Part shown: positions 44,166 to 52,945 of the stretch, piece by piece
Numbering within the stretch: position 1 is the stretch's first letter
Layout: each line of letters starts with the position of its first letter
Assembly (NCBI GenBank): GCA_902766045.1
Contig: CACXCA010000051.1
Coordinates: 1 to 64,000 of the forward strand
Source: an uncultured Bacteroidales bacterium
Lineage (GTDB): Bacteria > Bacteroidota > Bacteroidia > Bacteroidales > Paludibacteraceae
DNA: 64,000 nt
Direction of reading: 5' to 3'
The notes under the pieces: model-generated
What the model was told of the DNA's origin: nothing
The model's input: only the letters and a program-made list of their open reading frames with translations
Databases searched by the model: none
Translations under genes and position numbers: made by a program

Positions 44166-44247
44166 TTCGGGAGGTAGGACTCGAACCTACGTAGTCGTTA
44201 GACGGCGGATTTACAGTCCGTTCTCGTTGCCACTGGAGCACTCCCGA
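44166..44247 (-). tRNA. tRNA-Tyr (GTA)
   Basis: Minus strand, 82 bases, acceptor TCGGGAG/CTCCCGA with discriminator A, anticodon loop CTGTAAA giving GTA, and a variable arm GTC-TAAC-GAC as expected for tRNA-Tyr. The first pair is T1:A72, whereas bacterial tRNA-Tyr normally has G1:C72. No CCA is encoded. Confidence 0.85.
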
Positions 44248-44254
44248 ATATGAG

Positions 44255-44327
44255 TGGAACCTCGTGGAGTCGAACCACGTTCTCGGGATTTTCAGTCCTG
44301 CGCATACACCATGTCTGCCAAAGTTCC
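44255..44327 (-). tRNA. tRNA-Phe (GAA)
   Basis: Minus strand, 73 bases, acceptor GGAACTT/AGGTTCC with A73, anticodon loop CTGAAAA giving GAA, T-arm CGTGG-TTCGACT-CCACG. The anticodon stem has one A:C mismatch (28:42). It is the first of the three tRNAs in transcription order. Confidence 0.8.
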
Positions 44328-44491
44328 ATCGTTTGTGGATGCAAAGTAACAACTGTCGAACGCAACCTTTTTTCGTAGCAAAAAATATTTTTCTAAAAAT
44401 TTTATGTTGTTTATATAAGTTGTAGATATTCAGAATTTTATATAATTATATTGTAATATTGAATAAATAGATACGATAGATTTCTCGATGT

Positions 44492-46939
44492 TTATTGCTC
44501 TTCTCCTTTTGCTTGCCATTCAGCTAGTTTTAGTTCCGGATAGCTATATTGAGAGTTGAGGCCTTCGAATATCTCTTTTTTATTTGCGTTTGGATGCTCT
44601 TTCATGAATTCCTTAATCACATCTAATCGTTTTTGAGTAGTCAATGCCTCTAAACTTAATGTTCCCTGTACCACATGATCAACCAAATGTCCTTGTATGG
44701 TTGAGGTAGCTAGATTCTGTGCATTTGCAATTTCTTCGATGGATTTACCTTCTTTCCATAACCTCAGGGAGACATCTTTTGTTTTTATTTTTTGTGTTGA
44801 ATCAGACGTGCTATTTCTCTTTTTGGGTTCAATTGGAATATCACTCTTCTTGTAATCATATTGTATTATACACTCTTCTATGATTTCTACGATATCCTTT
44901 CCGTAAAGTTCTGCTGTCTTAGGACCTATTCCGTTGATGTTGATCAGCTCCTTATCATTGGTGGGCAGATAATTAGAAAGGTTGATAAGAGCCGTCTGCG
45001 AAAGAATCATATAGGCAGGTTTCTTTTGTTCCTCAGCTTTCCCTTTCCTCCATATTCGTAACCGTTCAAATAACTCAGGATGTTGAATATCAGAGGAGTC
45101 TGTTTTGTCTTTTTTGCTTTGGGGCTCCTTTTGAGTGTTATTGGATAGTAATGTGTCATTTTTTGCCTTAAAATAGGCGATGCTATCAAATCCGTTTTTA
45201 GATGCAATGAGAGTGGACGCTTTTATATTGATATCCATTGTTAATTGAGCGTAAAGTTCGTTCAATCGCTTTTCGATGCTCTTATTATCAGTGCTTACGG
45301 TGCCGCAGGATTCGTATAGCGGAAATATAATTGAGTAGCATTTCTCTATAAAATAATCAACACCTTTTTGAACCCGTTCATTGATGGCGTCCGGGTTTTC
45401 ATGAATGATTCGTTTTAATTGAGTTTGGAACCGTTCTGCAATGGCAGTTATGTTATGTTCAATATCTGTCTTACCTTTATCTAATTGATCGATCAAGTTA
45501 GGATAGTTTTTATTCAGATGTTCAATTAGTAATCGATGAAAAGAGGTTAGATCAGAGATGATATTCTGAAATGAGAACAGATCGGTGAGGAGTTGCAGTT
45601 GGTATTCAGCTTTTAGCTCGTTCAGTTGTGTTTCGGAAGGAATCAGTTGCTTCACTGCATCATTAAAATCCTCCACACGAAGATCGTGTTTGATGGAGTT
45701 TAGGGTTAGGGGAGTGCTTAATATCATACCCTCAAGTGTCTTGCATCGGCTGAGCGCAACATAAACTTGTCCGTGAGAGAAAGATGATTGTGCATCGATG
45801 ATGGCTTTTTCGAACGTTAGTCCCTGACTCTTATGGATTGTAATGGCCCAAGCTGTTTTTAGAGGATACTGCTCGAATGTACCATCGATGGTCTCTTCTA
45901 TTTCGTTGGAAGAGGGGTTGATTCTGTATTTTATGTTTTCCCATATTTCGGGAGAGACATGGATGTCTGTGTTGGTTTGTCGGTCGGTTACGATGATGCT
46001 GTCGCTTGCGAATTCTTTGATGACACCGATTTTCCCATTGTAATATTTTTTCTCTGGAGAGGAATCATTTTTAATAAACATTACTTGAGCACCGATTTTC
46101 AAACAAAGGGATTCGTCTGTAGGATAGTTTGCCTCTGGAAAGTTCCCTTTGACATTCGCCTTGAATGTTTTTACCATGCCAGGTAATTTGTTCATCTCCT
46201 GTTCGTTGATTCGTTGAGCTGACCAGTTGTGGGTGGTTAACTGAATGTATCCATCCTCTATTGATGGATGAAAATTGGGTATATATCTTTTGTTGATTTC
46301 GTCGATTGTGCTTTGGTCAAACTGATTCTCTCTGATTTTGTTTAATAGATTGATGAAGTGTTCGTCCTCCTGCCGAAAGATTGTCTTTAGCTCGATATAA
46401 GCGTAGGATATCTGTTTCAATGCAGTACTGCTAAAGAAATAGGGCGTTTGATAAATGGTTGACAGGAGTGCCCATTCCTCGTCTTTCACAACAGGTGTGA
46501 GTTGTTGTGTATCACCAATCATCAGAAGTTGAACGCCGCCAAAAGGCAGGTGGTTTCTCCTTATCTTTCTTAACACCTCATCGATAGCATCCAGTAAATC
46601 AGCGCGGACCATACTTATTTCATCGATGATCAGCAGATCCAATGTTCGTATGATGTTTATCTTTTCTTTTCTGAACTTTTGAATTTCGACGGCTTTTGAT
46701 TGATTTGGAATGAACGGTCCAAAGTTGATTTGAAAAAAGGAGTGGATGGTCATTCCTGAGGCGTTGATGGCAGCCACACCTGTCGGTGCGACTATCACCA
46801 GTCTCTTGTTACAATTCTCTTTTAAATATTTCAGAAAAGTTGTTTTTCCTGTTCCGGCCTTACCGGTGAGGAACAAACTTTTGTTTGTTTGACAAATGAG
46901 TTTGTCTGCCAAATCAAATTCAGGGGTTCTTTCAATCAT
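44492..46939 (-). CDS. PIF1-like helicase with HRDC and helix-turn-helix domains
   Basis: 815 residues. Walker A GKAGTGKT at 26-33, followed by VAPTGVAAINASGMTIHSFF and LLIIDEISMVR, are the PIF1/RecD-type helicase motifs; near residue 365 TAWAITIHKSQGLTFEKA and VYVALSRCKTLEG are the later motifs. The C-terminus has an HRDC domain (YMILSQTALINLSNYLP, then LININGIGPKTAELYG) and a helix-turn-helix tail (SIEEIANAQNLATSTIQGHL). The family is widespread in Bacteroidetes and acts in DNA replication or repair. The prmA gene lies 27 bases upstream, so the two are probably co-transcribed. Confidence 0.9.
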   Translation of the reverse strand: MIERTPEFDLADKLICQTNKSLFLTGKAGTGKTTFLKYLKENCNKRLVIVAPTGVAAINASGMTIHSFFQINFGPFIPNQSKAVEIQKFRKEKINIIRTLDLLIIDEISMVRADLLDAIDEVLRKIRRNHLPFGGVQLLMIGDTQQLTPVVKDEEWALLSTIYQTPYFFSSTALKQISYAYIELKTIFRQEDEHFINLLNKIRENQFDQSTIDEINKRYIPNFHPSIEDGYIQLTTHNWSAQRINEQEMNKLPGMVKTFKANVKGNFPEANYPTDESLCLKIGAQVMFIKNDSSPEKKYYNGKIGVIKEFASDSIIVTDRQTNTDIHVSPEIWENIKYRINPSSNEIEETIDGTFEQYPLKTAWAITIHKSQGLTFEKAIIDAQSSFSHGQVYVALSRCKTLEGMILSTPLTLNSIKHDLRVEDFNDAVKQLIPSETQLNELKAEYQLQLLTDLFSFQNIISDLTSFHRLLIEHLNKNYPNLIDQLDKGKTDIEHNITAIAERFQTQLKRIIHENPDAINERVQKGVDYFIEKCYSIIFPLYESCGTVSTDNKSIEKRLNELYAQLTMDINIKASTLIASKNGFDSIAYFKAKNDTLLSNNTQKEPQSKKDKTDSSDIQHPELFERLRIWRKGKAEEQKKPAYMILSQTALINLSNYLPTNDKELININGIGPKTAELYGKDIVEIIEECIIQYDYKKSDIPIEPKKRNSTSDSTQKIKTKDVSLRLWKEGKSIEEIANAQNLATSTIQGHLVDHVVQGTLSLEALTTQKRLDVIKEFMKEHPNANKKEIFEGLNSQYSYPELKLAEWQAKGEEQ

Positions 46940-46966
46940 TTGTAAGTAGATTTTTGTTGAATATTA

Positions 46967-47806
46967 TTATTTTTTTATAAAACGTACGGCTACCCAATTA
47001 TTGTTTTTTTCGTAAGATAGTTTTTCCAATCCATATTGATTACACTCTTTTTCGATAGCATCAATGTCTGATTCATAAAAGCCACTAAGGATTAATAACC
47101 CGTTGGAATTTAATACTTTAACGTATTTCTTGATATCGTTTAGAAGGATGTTTTTGTTGATGTTGGCGAGAATGATGTCGAACTTCTCGTCGCCTAATAA
47201 TTCAGCGCCACCCTTTTTGAGTGTGATCTGTTCGGTGTGATTCAATTGAATGTTCTCTATGGCATTGTTATAAGCCCATTCGTCGATGTCTATGCCTGTG
47301 ATAGGGGATGCACCTCTTAATGCGGCGAGAATAGCTAGGATGGCAGTTCCGCATCCCATGTCCAGTAATGATTTATTCTTTACATCGATGTCGAGTATCG
47401 CCTTTGCCATCAAGCTGGTGGTGGCGTGGTGACCTGTACCGAAGGCCATTTTAGGGTCGATGACAATATCATATTGAACTTTAGGATAGTCTTTGTGGAA
47501 TGTGCTATGAATAACACATTTGTCGCCGATGACGATGGGTTGGAAAAAGTTTTTTTCCCATTCTTCGTTCCAATCTTTATCCTCTGCTTGTTTTAATGAA
47601 TAGGAGATACCTTTCTCATATTCAAAATTAGCAAGAAGGTCCGCTAGTTTTGTTTCATCAAAGCTGTTTTGCGGAATATATCCAATAAACGGATCTGCCT
47701 CATCAGAAAAACTTTCAAATCCAAGGTCGGCAAGTTCTGCGGAAAGGATGTCTTTTATATAAATTTCTTTAGAAGGAATGTCAAATGTAATTTCTAAATA
47801 TTTCAT
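46967..47806 (-). CDS. prmA: Ribosomal protein L11 methyltransferase
   Basis: 279 residues. The SAM-binding part shows DPKMAFGTGHHATTSLM and LLDMGCGTAILAILAALRGA, then the DIILANINKNIL motif of PrmA. It trimethylates ribosomal protein L11. The length fits the Bacteroidetes form. It precedes the helicase gene in transcription. Confidence 0.92.
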   Translation of the reverse strand: MKYLEITFDIPSKEIYIKDILSAELADLGFESFSDEADPFIGYIPQNSFDETKLADLLANFEYEKGISYSLKQAEDKDWNEEWEKNFFQPIVIGDKCVIHSTFHKDYPKVQYDIVIDPKMAFGTGHHATTSLMAKAILDIDVKNKSLLDMGCGTAILAILAALRGASPITGIDIDEWAYNNAIENIQLNHTEQITLKKGGAELLGDEKFDIILANINKNILLNDIKKYVKVLNSNGLLILSGFYESDIDAIEKECNQYGLEKLSYEKNNNWVAVRFIKK

Positions 47807-47986
47807 GATGCTTTCAATTTCGTCGATAAAAAAAGTAAATTGGTATATTTTTTTTCTGACATATATTAAAATAAATTACTTTTACTGCAAAGTTAATGCA
47901 AGGGTTTGTAGTTTTTTTATACCTTTGCTTTATACTTTGGTATCGCAAAAGTAAAAAAAATAATTTAAGTGACGGAGGGTAATGTT

Positions 47987-49342
47987 ATGGTAAATGTTAG
48001 CAAACTTAAAGTGTTCATGTTGCTCATCATTGGAATGATGGCAGTGAATTCGGTGTACGCGTATGATGATATCTACGCTACAACCAAGGCAGGTGCTGAT
48101 TATTACGGAAAGAAGAAATCAAAAGAGAAGAAAGCAGAAAAGGTCCCTGTCGCCAATTATGATGATATGATTGTTCTCAAATCGAAAGGTTTGAAATTAT
48201 ATACAGCATCTGATAGTAAAACGGTCTATATCGTTGACACAACACTCAAAGGAAATGATTTCTATCTAGATACGGTGAATGTGTTGGATGAAGCTGGAGA
48301 TCTAGAAAAGATGTTGATTATGAAGACGAAGGACAAACAAGATGTGTCATTCGAAAATGGTGCTATAGTTGTTTCTGATCCTGCAGCTGTTAAGTCAGGC
48401 GATTATACGACGGATTCGTTGGTGGCTTTGGATAATGGAGATTATGAATATACCAAGAGATTGAATAAATTTCATGGTGCGAACTTTAATGTAGTCTCTG
48501 CAGAGTCGTCAGATGCTTCGTCTTCTGAGAATGTGACGGTAGTGGTGAATGTGACAGATCCTTACTATTATAGTTGGTGGGGTTCTCCATACTATTGGAA
48601 TCATTACTATGTGTATGATCCATACTGGTATAGTTGGCATCGTCATGGTTATTTCTATGATCCATATTGGCATTGGCATAGTTATGGATGGCATGGATAC
48701 AGTCACTGGACCTATTATTCACATCCATACTATCATCACGGAAAGCATTACTACGGTTCGCCACGTTATACAAATGCAAGAAGCGTAGCAAGCTCGGGAA
48801 GCCGTAATACGATGAACAGAACAACTAGATCATCTTCTACGTCTTCTGTGTCTCGTTCATCTGGCGTTCGTTCTTCAAACAGTAGCATTAGAAGAAGTAC
48901 AGCTAATTCGGGTGTTCGTACAAGTACAGGATCGGCTATCAGGTCTGGATCAAGCACTGCTGTACGTTCCAATAATACATCAGGTGCGAGATCTTCATCA
49001 ACTACAACTTCTGGAACAAGAACGGTTTCTCCTTCGAGATCATCATCTTCAATGAATCGTTCAAATACAGGTGGAAGCAGCAGATCGTATAGCGGAGGTT
49101 CTTCTTCTAGCTCTTATAGTAATGGCTCATCAAGAAGCGGAAGCAGTTATAGCGGTGGCTCAACTAGAAGCGGTGGAAGCAGTTACAGTGGAGGAAGTAG
49201 CTATAGTGGTGGCTCAAGCAGAAGTGGTGGAAGCAGCTATAGTGGCGGTTCATCAAGAAGTGGCGGAAGTAGCTATAGTGGAGGCTCTTCAAGATCGGGT
49301 GGTTCTTCTAGTGGAAGAAGCTCAGGTGGAGGAAGAAGATAA
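47987..49342 (+). CDS. Secreted His/Tyr-rich and Ser/Gly-repeat protein
   Basis: 451 residues from ATG 47987, preceded by GGAGGG at 47972-47977, which decides the start over the GTG at 47969. A signal peptide (KVFMLLIIGMMAVNSVYA) is followed by a 150-residue domain of unknown type. Then come a block very rich in Tyr, His and Trp (about residues 190-255) and a C-terminal region of about 190 residues with low complexity (Ser, Gly, Arg), including repeats of the form GGSSYSGGSSRS. The region may be a surface or extracellular-matrix protein; metal binding by the His block is possible. Confidence 0.7.
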   Translation: MVNVSKLKVFMLLIIGMMAVNSVYAYDDIYATTKAGADYYGKKKSKEKKAEKVPVANYDDMIVLKSKGLKLYTASDSKTVYIVDTTLKGNDFYLDTVNVLDEAGDLEKMLIMKTKDKQDVSFENGAIVVSDPAAVKSGDYTTDSLVALDNGDYEYTKRLNKFHGANFNVVSAESSDASSSENVTVVVNVTDPYYYSWWGSPYYWNHYYVYDPYWYSWHRHGYFYDPYWHWHSYGWHGYSHWTYYSHPYYHHGKHYYGSPRYTNARSVASSGSRNTMNRTTRSSSTSSVSRSSGVRSSNSSIRRSTANSGVRTSTGSAIRSGSSTAVRSNNTSGARSSSTTTSGTRTVSPSRSSSSMNRSNTGGSSRSYSGGSSSSSYSNGSSRSGSSYSGGSTRSGGSSYSGGSSYSGGSSRSGGSSYSGGSSRSGGSSYSGGSSRSGGSSSGRSSGGGRR

Positions 49343-49394
49343 TTCTATTAAAATAGAGATTTCATAATTTTATAATAATAAATATTGAATTGAT

Positions 49395-50810
49395 ATGAAA
49401 AAGGGTATTATGATATTGGGGGCGATGGCTCTTTCGTTTACAGGTTTTTCACAAAGTGCATATGATGCAATGTCGGTGAATCAGTTGGATCCATTGTTGG
49501 GTACGGCAAGATATACATCTATGGCAGGCGCTTTCGGTGCTTTAGGTGGTAATTCAAGTTGTGCGAAAGACAACCCCGCAGGAATAGGTGTATATAAGTG
49601 TTTTGATATTTCATTCACACCTAATTTGTATTTAGACAATGACAAGGAGTTGAGTGTTGGGTTGAATAACTTTTCGTTGATTATTAATTTCAGGAATCAC
49701 GAAGAGCGTGAGAAGGGATATATCACTTCATCATTGGGTATTACGTACAGCAGATTGCGGAATTTTTCAAGATATTCTGGATTAAATAGCTTAAACTATA
49801 ATGGAAGTTCTCTTTCGGATGCAATTTGTTCGGAAAACTCTCTTGATGTTATCTTTAAAGCTGCAGACGATCTTGGGTTGGTAGAACTTAATGGCGATGG
49901 CAAGTATTCATCCAGTTTCAGCACACATGATAATTACGATAAAAAGGCTCGTTTTATTGAGTCAGGAAAAGTAGGAGAGTGGGATTTCTCTTATGGTATG
50001 AATATCAGCAATCGTGTATATTTGGGTGCTGCTTTGGGTGTGACGAACATGACTTATTCACAAAAGGCTTTGTACGAAGAAGAGTCTTTGAATGATAGTA
50101 AGGATATGTTCTATTTGGATAATTATTATCGTGTGGATGGTTATGGCTGTAATTTTAAATTAGGAGCTATGGTTAAGGCAACCGATTTCTTCCGTGTAGG
50201 TTTCGCTATACATACACCTACGATTTACACGTTGGATGAGGAGTATTCTATCGAGATGGATTACAACAATCAGTATCCTGATCAACCAGAGATAGAACAT
50301 TCATATCTTACTTATAATATGAGAACTCCATTTAAGATGCAGGGAAGCTTGGGCTTCGTTATTGGTAAGCGTGCATTGATTGGTGCTGAATTTGATTACG
50401 ATGATTACTCATCAATGCGTATAAAGAATGATGGTGTAAAGAATGAAAATGAATGTGATATTATTCAAAATGAGTTTAAAAAAACTCTGACAATGAAGTT
50501 TGGTGCTGAAGTGAAGATAATCGATGAATTTGCTCTTCGTGCAGGATATGCTTATATGGGTTCTCCAATGAAATATGTCGCAGAGAACTGGGCTAATAAG
50601 TATATGATGCGTTCATATTCAATACCTCAGCAGGTTCATTATATTACAGCAGGTGCAGGTTATGAGGGAGAACATTTCTATTGTGATGTAGCCTATATGT
50701 TCAGAAACCAGGAGGTGAATTATTTCCCAATGGTTCCTCAAGATGAAACGGCTTCTATCATGAACTTGAAGAATCATAACATATCAGCTACTTTAGGTTG
50801 GAGATTTTAA
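49395..50810 (+). CDS. FadL/OmpP1-like outer-membrane protein
   Basis: 471 residues. A signal peptide (KKGIMILGAMALSFTGFSQ) precedes LDPLLGTARYTSMAGAFGALGGNSSCAKDNPAGIGVY, the N-terminal hatch pattern of the OmpP1/FadL family, and a beta-rich remainder ending in F. FadL-type channels take up hydrophobic substrates; the Bacteroidetes members are often annotated as hemin receptors, without proof. It follows the Ser/Gly-rich secreted protein by 52 bases. Confidence 0.85.
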   Translation: MKKGIMILGAMALSFTGFSQSAYDAMSVNQLDPLLGTARYTSMAGAFGALGGNSSCAKDNPAGIGVYKCFDISFTPNLYLDNDKELSVGLNNFSLIINFRNHEEREKGYITSSLGITYSRLRNFSRYSGLNSLNYNGSSLSDAICSENSLDVIFKAADDLGLVELNGDGKYSSSFSTHDNYDKKARFIESGKVGEWDFSYGMNISNRVYLGAALGVTNMTYSQKALYEEESLNDSKDMFYLDNYYRVDGYGCNFKLGAMVKATDFFRVGFAIHTPTIYTLDEEYSIEMDYNNQYPDQPEIEHSYLTYNMRTPFKMQGSLGFVIGKRALIGAEFDYDDYSSMRIKNDGVKNENECDIIQNEFKKTLTMKFGAEVKIIDEFALRAGYAYMGSPMKYVAENWANKYMMRSYSIPQQVHYITAGAGYEGEHFYCDVAYMFRNQEVNYFPMVPQDETASIMNLKNHNISATLGWRF

Positions 50811-50844
50811 TTAATTAAAATATAAGGATTAAAAAATTTCAACA

Positions 50845-51504
50845 ATGAAAAAGTATTTAGCAGAAATGTTTGGTACCATGGTGTTGGTACTGATGGGTTG
50901 CGGTGCAGCCGTAAGTTTAAGTTGTGGAACTGACACAGCAAGTGTAGTGGGTACTTCAATGGCATTTGGCCTTGCAGTTGTTGCAATGGCTTATACAATT
51001 GGGGGTACAAGTGGATGTCATATCAATCCTGCAATTACGTTGGGATGCTTGCTTACCAAGAGAATTTCAACAAAAGAGGCTGGTATGTATATGGTATTCC
51101 AAGTCCTTGGTGCGTTGATCGGTTCATGTATTTTATATGTGTTGACATCTAATGCAGGATTAGAGGGAACCGGTGCTAATGACCTTCAATCAGGTGTCTC
51201 TGTCGCAGGCGGTTTGTTAGCTGAGATCGTATTTACTTGTGTGTTCGTTTTCACTGTTTTAGGAACGACAGACTCAAAGAAAGGTGCTGGAAATTTCGCA
51301 GGATTGGCTATCGGTCTTTGCTTGATTTTGGTTCACTTGGTATGTATCCGTTATACGGGTACTTCTGTAAATCCAGCTCGTTCTATTGCTCCTGCATTGT
51401 TCCAAGGAGGTACTGCACTGACTAACCTTTGGATCTTTATCGTTGGTCCATTCATTGGTGCTGCTATTGCTGCTTTTGCTTGGAAAGCAATTGAAGATAA
51501 ATAA
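50845..51504 (+). CDS. Aquaporin (MIP family)
   Basis: 219 residues with six membrane segments and two half-helices carrying NPA boxes: HINPAITLG and SVNPARSIAPALF. The pattern and length fit the water-channel branch (AqpZ-like). The typical N-terminal MKKYLAEMFGT is present. A strong terminator follows. Confidence 0.95.
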   Translation: MKKYLAEMFGTMVLVLMGCGAAVSLSCGTDTASVVGTSMAFGLAVVAMAYTIGGTSGCHINPAITLGCLLTKRISTKEAGMYMVFQVLGALIGSCILYVLTSNAGLEGTGANDLQSGVSVAGGLLAEIVFTCVFVFTVLGTTDSKKGAGNFAGLAIGLCLILVHLVCIRYTGTSVNPARSIAPALFQGGTALTNLWIFIVGPFIGAAIAAFAWKAIEDK

Positions 51505-51527
51505 TCTTGTAATAAATATTGAATTGG

Positions 51528-51558
51528 AAGGCGATTGTTCAAGACAATCGCCTTTTTT
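51528..51558 (+). terminator. Terminator after the aquaporin gene
   Basis: Arms AAGGCGATTGT / ACAATCGCCTT with a five-base loop, then a T run. Confidence 0.95.
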
Positions 51559-51635
51559 TATGTATATTTTCTACATTTGTATTAGTTGTCTTCATATTCG
51601 TGTTCACGATTATCCTTTAATCTAAAATTAATAAT

Positions 51636-52175
51636 ATGCAAAAGTTGTACAATATAGTGGTTAAATGTCCAGCAGAAATTCTTTTATCAATCTTTTTTGT
51701 ATTGTATTTAAGTGTTTATGAACCATTTGGTGAGGGATCCTGGCCACCTCCTACGAAAGATGCGGCTATGGTGGTTGCTCTACAATTTACTATGGTAGTG
51801 AGATTAATAGTGTCCAATTTGTTCTCTTCAAGATTGGGGATAATCGCATCATTGTTGGTAGGTGTTATTGTCGCAATTTTATTTTGGTTCCATCCTATTG
51901 TTGATGGCAATATGATTGTTGTGTCTTATTTCATCAGCTTGATTGTCTGTTTCTTTTCATTTAAGGGAGATAGAATGGAACAAGTGGTTAAAACGCTGAT
52001 GCTTATAATCACTACGGTTGTTTCTTTTGTTGTTGTGTCATTCATTAGCATTTTTATATTGGAGATAAAGAATGAATGTCTTGGACCAGCTGACAATCTT
52101 ATTGCTGAAATATATGCATTTGTTGTAGGAACAATAGTGTATGTTATTGGTTATCAAATTATAAATAAAAAATGA
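51636..52175 (+). CDS. Integral membrane protein, unknown
   Basis: 179 residues with about four to five membrane segments (for example ILLSIFFVLYLSVY and LGIIASLLVGVIVAILF). The layout resembles membrane regions found before LytTR domains in Bacteroidetes, but no DNA-binding part is present. It is transcribed toward the nth gene. The function is unknown. Confidence 0.6.
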   Translation: MQKLYNIVVKCPAEILLSIFFVLYLSVYEPFGEGSWPPPTKDAAMVVALQFTMVVRLIVSNLFSSRLGIIASLLVGVIVAILFWFHPIVDGNMIVVSYFISLIVCFFSFKGDRMEQVVKTLMLIITTVVSFVVVSFISIFILEIKNECLGPADNLIAEIYAFVVGTIVYVIGYQIINKK

Positions 52176-52226
52176 CTAGCTTTAAATATTGTCGTACAAA
52201 ATTTGTAGTATAGAGTTTACACTGGG

Positions 52227-52883
52227 TTAAAATAGGGAGGGCTCGTCGGGTGTGTTGGGTGTGTATGTGTTGCAAAATTCTTTTGCGGAACAATTTGTAC
52301 ATTTTGGGGCGTTGAACGTGCAGATGTATCGTCCAAATAATATGGCTTGTCGTGTGAATCTGATCCAATCTGTTTGGGGTATGATTCTCATTAGATGCTT
52401 TTCTTGTTCGAATAGATCCTTTTGGGGAGCTAGACCGATTCTTTGGGATACTCTTGATACGTGAGTGTCCACTGCGATGGCTGGAGTGTTGTATAATTCG
52501 GAAACGATGAGATTTGCCGATTTTCTTCCAATGCCAGGTAATGCTAGTAGATCAATTATTGTAGGAGGGAGAGTTCCGTTAAACTTTTCTGTGATGATTA
52601 GTGCGGAAGATATGAGCTGTTGCGCTTTGCTTTCTGCGTATGTGATATCTTTTAGGTAAGTTATTAGTTCAAAGTTATTGGCATGAGAAAGTGCGGAAAA
52701 AGATGGATACTTTTTGAAAAAAGCAGGTGTCTTTTCATTTACTGTTTTATCTGCACAACGAGCCGAAAGAATTGTAGCAACAAAGAGTTGGTAGTCATCT
52801 TCATAAACCAGTTCCAATTGTGCATTGGGGAATAGCTTGTCTAGTATCTTTTTTATGTGGATGTATCGATCTTTGTTTGTCAT
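52227..52883 (-). CDS. nth: Endonuclease III
   Basis: 218 residues from ATG 52883; an upstream frame extension overlaps the terminator and is rejected. The helix-hairpin-helix LPGIGRKSANLI and catalytic Asp in AVDTHVSRV are present, and the C-terminal iron-sulphur cluster is CTFNAPKCTNCSAKEFC (C-x6-C-x2-C-x5-C). It removes oxidised pyrimidines and nicks the strand. It lies after valS, separated by a terminator. Confidence 0.95.
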   Translation of the reverse strand: MTNKDRYIHIKKILDKLFPNAQLELVYEDDYQLFVATILSARCADKTVNEKTPAFFKKYPSFSALSHANNFELITYLKDITYAESKAQQLISSALIITEKFNGTLPPTIIDLLALPGIGRKSANLIVSELYNTPAIAVDTHVSRVSQRIGLAPQKDLFEQEKHLMRIIPQTDWIRFTRQAILFGRYICTFNAPKCTNCSAKEFCNTYTPNTPDEPSLF

Positions 52884-52891
52884 GATAGTAA

Positions 52892-52926
52892 GAATCCCCA
52901 AGAGTAAATGGTACGCTTGGGGATTC
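52892..52926 (-). terminator. Terminator of valS
   Basis: Arms GAATCCCCAAG / CTTGGGGATTC; weak T runs follow on both strands. It is located between valS and nth. Confidence 0.7.
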
Positions 52927-52945
52927 AATTATTAGTGGAAAATTG

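Noticed and set aside
44113-44352. 79-codon minus-strand open frame
   Set aside because: It runs through the Tyr and Phe tRNA genes; the reading is a shadow.
49071-49367. 98-codon overlapping open frame in the Ser/Gly repeats
   Set aside because: It is an out-of-frame reading of the low-complexity repeat region.
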